Shown in pieces: positions 6,123 to 7,229 of a stretch of 7,229 nucleotides of DNA. The translations under genes and the position numbers were made by a program. The notes under the pieces are model-generated. The model was given only the letters and a program-made list of their open reading frames with translations. It searched no databases and was not told where the DNA came from. How positions within the stretch are numbered: position 1 is the stretch's first letter; the number at the start of each line of letters is the position of its first letter. The stretch covers positions 1 to 7,229 of the forward strand of contig JBBDNV010000033.1 of assembly GCA_040877415.1 (NCBI GenBank), in the 5' to 3' direction. This DNA is from JBBDNV01 sp040877415. GTDB taxonomy: Bacteria > Planctomycetota > Planctomycetia > Pirellulales > PALSA-1355.

Positions 6123-7058
6123 ATGCGCCGCAACGCACTACTGACCCTCTGTTTAGTATTTTCACTGCCCACGCTGGCCGCGGCGGCCAGCTACACCGTC
6201 ACCGACCTGGGCACGTTCGGAGGAACGCTTAGTCAAGGGTTCAGCATCAACGCCGCCGGCCACGTGACCGGCTACGCCAACACGTCGGGCAATGCGGCCC
6301 GCCACGCGTTCCTCTACGACGGCACGATCCACGACCTGGGCACGCTCGGCGGAACGAATAGCATCGGGAACGGCATTAACGCCAGCGGCCAGGTGACCGG
6401 CTACGCCAACACGTCGGGCAATGCGGCCCAGCACGCGTTCCTCTACGACGGCACCATGCACGACCTGGGCACGCTCGGCGGAACCAATAGCAATGGGTAC
6501 GGCATCAACGCCAGTGGCCAGGTGACCGGCTACGCCCGCACGACGGGCAATGCCGCATTCCACGCATTTCTCTACGACGGCACCATGCACGACCTGGGCA
6601 CGCTCGGCGGAACGTCTAGCACCGGGAACGGCATCAACGCCAGCGGCCAGGTGACCGGCTACGCCTGGACGTCGGGCGATGCCGCCCAGCACGCGTTCCT
6701 CTACGACGGCACGATGCACGACCTGGGCACGCTCGGCGGATTGTATAGCAGCGGGTACGCCATCAACGCCAGCGGCCAGGTGACCGGCACCTCTGGAGGC
6801 GCCGCATTTGTCTACGACTCGGTTGCGTTGATGGTCGACCTTAACTCGCTCATTGCCCCGTCTTCCGGCTGGGTTCTCCGAGACGGCTACGGCATCAACG
6901 ACGTGGGCCAAATCACCGGGAGTGGTTATATCGGCGGTGAAACTCACGCCTTCCTGCTCACCCCCATCCCAGAGCCGTCGACCTTCCTTTTGGCTGCGGT
7001 GGGCATTTCCGGCCTCATGGCATGTGCCCGCCGACGGCGGTTTTGCTTGCCGTCATAG
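6123..7058 (+). CDS. Exported HAF-repeat protein with PEP-CTERM signal
   Basis: 311-aa secreted or surface-sorted protein of unknown function. A signal peptide (about residues 1-22) ends in a run of Ala before SYTV. Four complete 43-residue HAF units follow (28-70, 71-113, 114-156, 157-199), each opening DLGT(L/F)GG, containing INA(S/A)G(Q/H)VTGY and closing HAFLYDGT(M/I)H. A shortened fifth unit (200 to about 238) and a diverged closing unit follow (VDLNSLIAPSSGW..., then YGINDVGQITGSG...HAFLLTP, to 281). PIPEPS (281-286), a hydrophobic stretch (288-301) and RRRR (303-306) form the PEP-CTERM signal, removed by an exosortase after export. The unit length recalls beta-propeller blades, but a propeller fold is only a guess. 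It is shorter than its upstream paralogue, lacking that protein's extra domain. The start is fixed by the AGGAGA site. Confidence 0.92.
   Translation: MRRNALLTLCLVFSLPTLAAAASYTVTDLGTFGGTLSQGFSINAAGHVTGYANTSGNAARHAFLYDGTIHDLGTLGGTNSIGNGINASGQVTGYANTSGNAAQHAFLYDGTMHDLGTLGGTNSNGYGINASGQVTGYARTTGNAAFHAFLYDGTMHDLGTLGGTSSTGNGINASGQVTGYAWTSGDAAQHAFLYDGTMHDLGTLGGLYSSGYAINASGQVTGTSGGAAFVYDSVALMVDLNSLIAPSSGWVLRDGYGINDVGQITGSGYIGGETHAFLLTPIPEPSTFLLAAVGISGLMACARRRRFCLPS
6204..6719 (+). repeat. Four in-frame 129-bp tandem repeats inside the HAF gene
   Basis: Units at 6204-6332, 6333-6461, 6462-6590 and 6591-6719, all exactly 129 bp (43 codons) with no indels between them. Long blocks are nearly identical in DNA, for example the segment encoding YDGTMHDLGTLGG and that encoding INASGQVTGY. 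A fifth unit, beginning at 6720, starts the same way and is then internally shortened. Nucleotide-level identity suggests recent duplication or gene-conversion-like homogenisation. Confidence 0.92.
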
Positions 7059-7060
7059 CC

Positions 7061-7127
7061 GGCGAATCTGTCCAATTGGGCGCGACGCGGCGTGCCTTAT
7101 GGGCATCTCTAGCGTCCCAGATTCGCC
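7061..7127. repeat. Nested inverted repeat downstream of the HAF gene
   Basis: GGCGAATCTG (7061-7070) and CAGATTCGCC (7118-7127) are perfect 10-bp reverse complements starting two bases after the stop codon. Inside lie GACGC (7084-7088) with GCGTC (7112-7116), then TGCC (7093-7096) with GGCA (7102-7105). This gives a long interrupted stem. No T run follows on the plus strand, so it may be an mRNA 3'-end stabiliser, a factor-dependent terminator or a small non-coding repeat. Confidence 0.5.
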
Positions 7128-7175
7128 AAAAGAGGCTGAGCGGCCGGACAGGAGAGGAGAAAGGGGACATCACTC

Positions 7176-7209
7176 AATCCTGTTCGGCACGGGATTTGCG
7201 CTGTGCAAA
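7176..7209. repeat. Two adjacent small hairpins near the window end
   Basis: AATCCTGT (7176-7183) pairs with ACGGGATT (7189-7196) through one G-T wobble. TTTGC (7195-7199) pairs with GCAAA (7205-7209). GCTGT (7200-7204) can alternatively pair with ACAGC (7216-7220). No gene is visible in 7059-7229; these inverted repeats and a purine-rich stretch (7149-7167) are all I can point to. Confidence 0.35.
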
Positions 7210-7229
7210 ACATTGACAGCTTACCTATT

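Noticed and set aside
6162..6947. 261-codon minus-strand frame opposite the second HAF gene
   Set aside because: The 129-bp repeat length is a multiple of three, so any stop-free unit keeps the antisense frame open through all copies. The translation is just a repeated shadow.
7213..7218. TTGACA as a -35 box
   Set aside because: A consensus match, but the window ends before any -10 box could be seen.

Overview
The window looks like a piece of a planctomycete chromosome (Pirellulales-like, inferred). The evidence is a GC-rich sequence, an ECF-type sigma factor of the planctomycete style directly coupled to a membrane Ser/Thr kinase with a TPR tail, and several exported proteins ending in a PEP-CTERM sorting signal. 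I see no phage, CRISPR or intact transposase gene.

Layout. A tRNA-Pro(UGG) gene opens the window on the plus strand. It is followed by a perfect GC-rich palindrome and about 260 bp of two diverged tandem copies of an inverted-repeat element. Next comes the 5' remnant of a four-helix-bundle (S23/23S rRNA IVS-type) gene, which loses its similarity where the neighbouring kinase gene ends. From about 3.86 kb down to 0.49 kb, on the minus strand, lies a two-gene operon of ECF sigma factor then Ser/Thr kinase-TPR protein, overlapping by one base (TGATG). Divergently, on the plus strand, are two genes for exported HAF-repeat proteins with PEP-CTERM tails (4096-5682 and 6123-7058). The 440 bp between them hold a decayed remnant of a third exported gene: a signal peptide, then, out of frame, a piece of a formylglycine-generating-enzyme/SUMF1-like domain. 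The last 170 bp contain only inverted repeats.

How it may work together. The sigma/kinase pair is probably one signalling module. The kinase would sit in the membrane, sense something through its TPR tail, and control the co-transcribed sigma factor. The sigma factor lacks the usual acidic stretch in region 2.2 and has a Ser there, which recalls phosphorylation-activated ECF factors. The divergent exported genes could be targets, but that rests only on position. The HAF/PEP-CTERM proteins are envelope-directed proteins of unknown function. One carries four exact-length 129-bp repeat units whose differences cluster in two short segments.

The less expected signals are the repeat-modular HAF gene, two gene remnants in the gaps, the arm-conserved repeat element beside the tRNA, and a reading-frame discontinuity at the N-terminus of the sigma gene.
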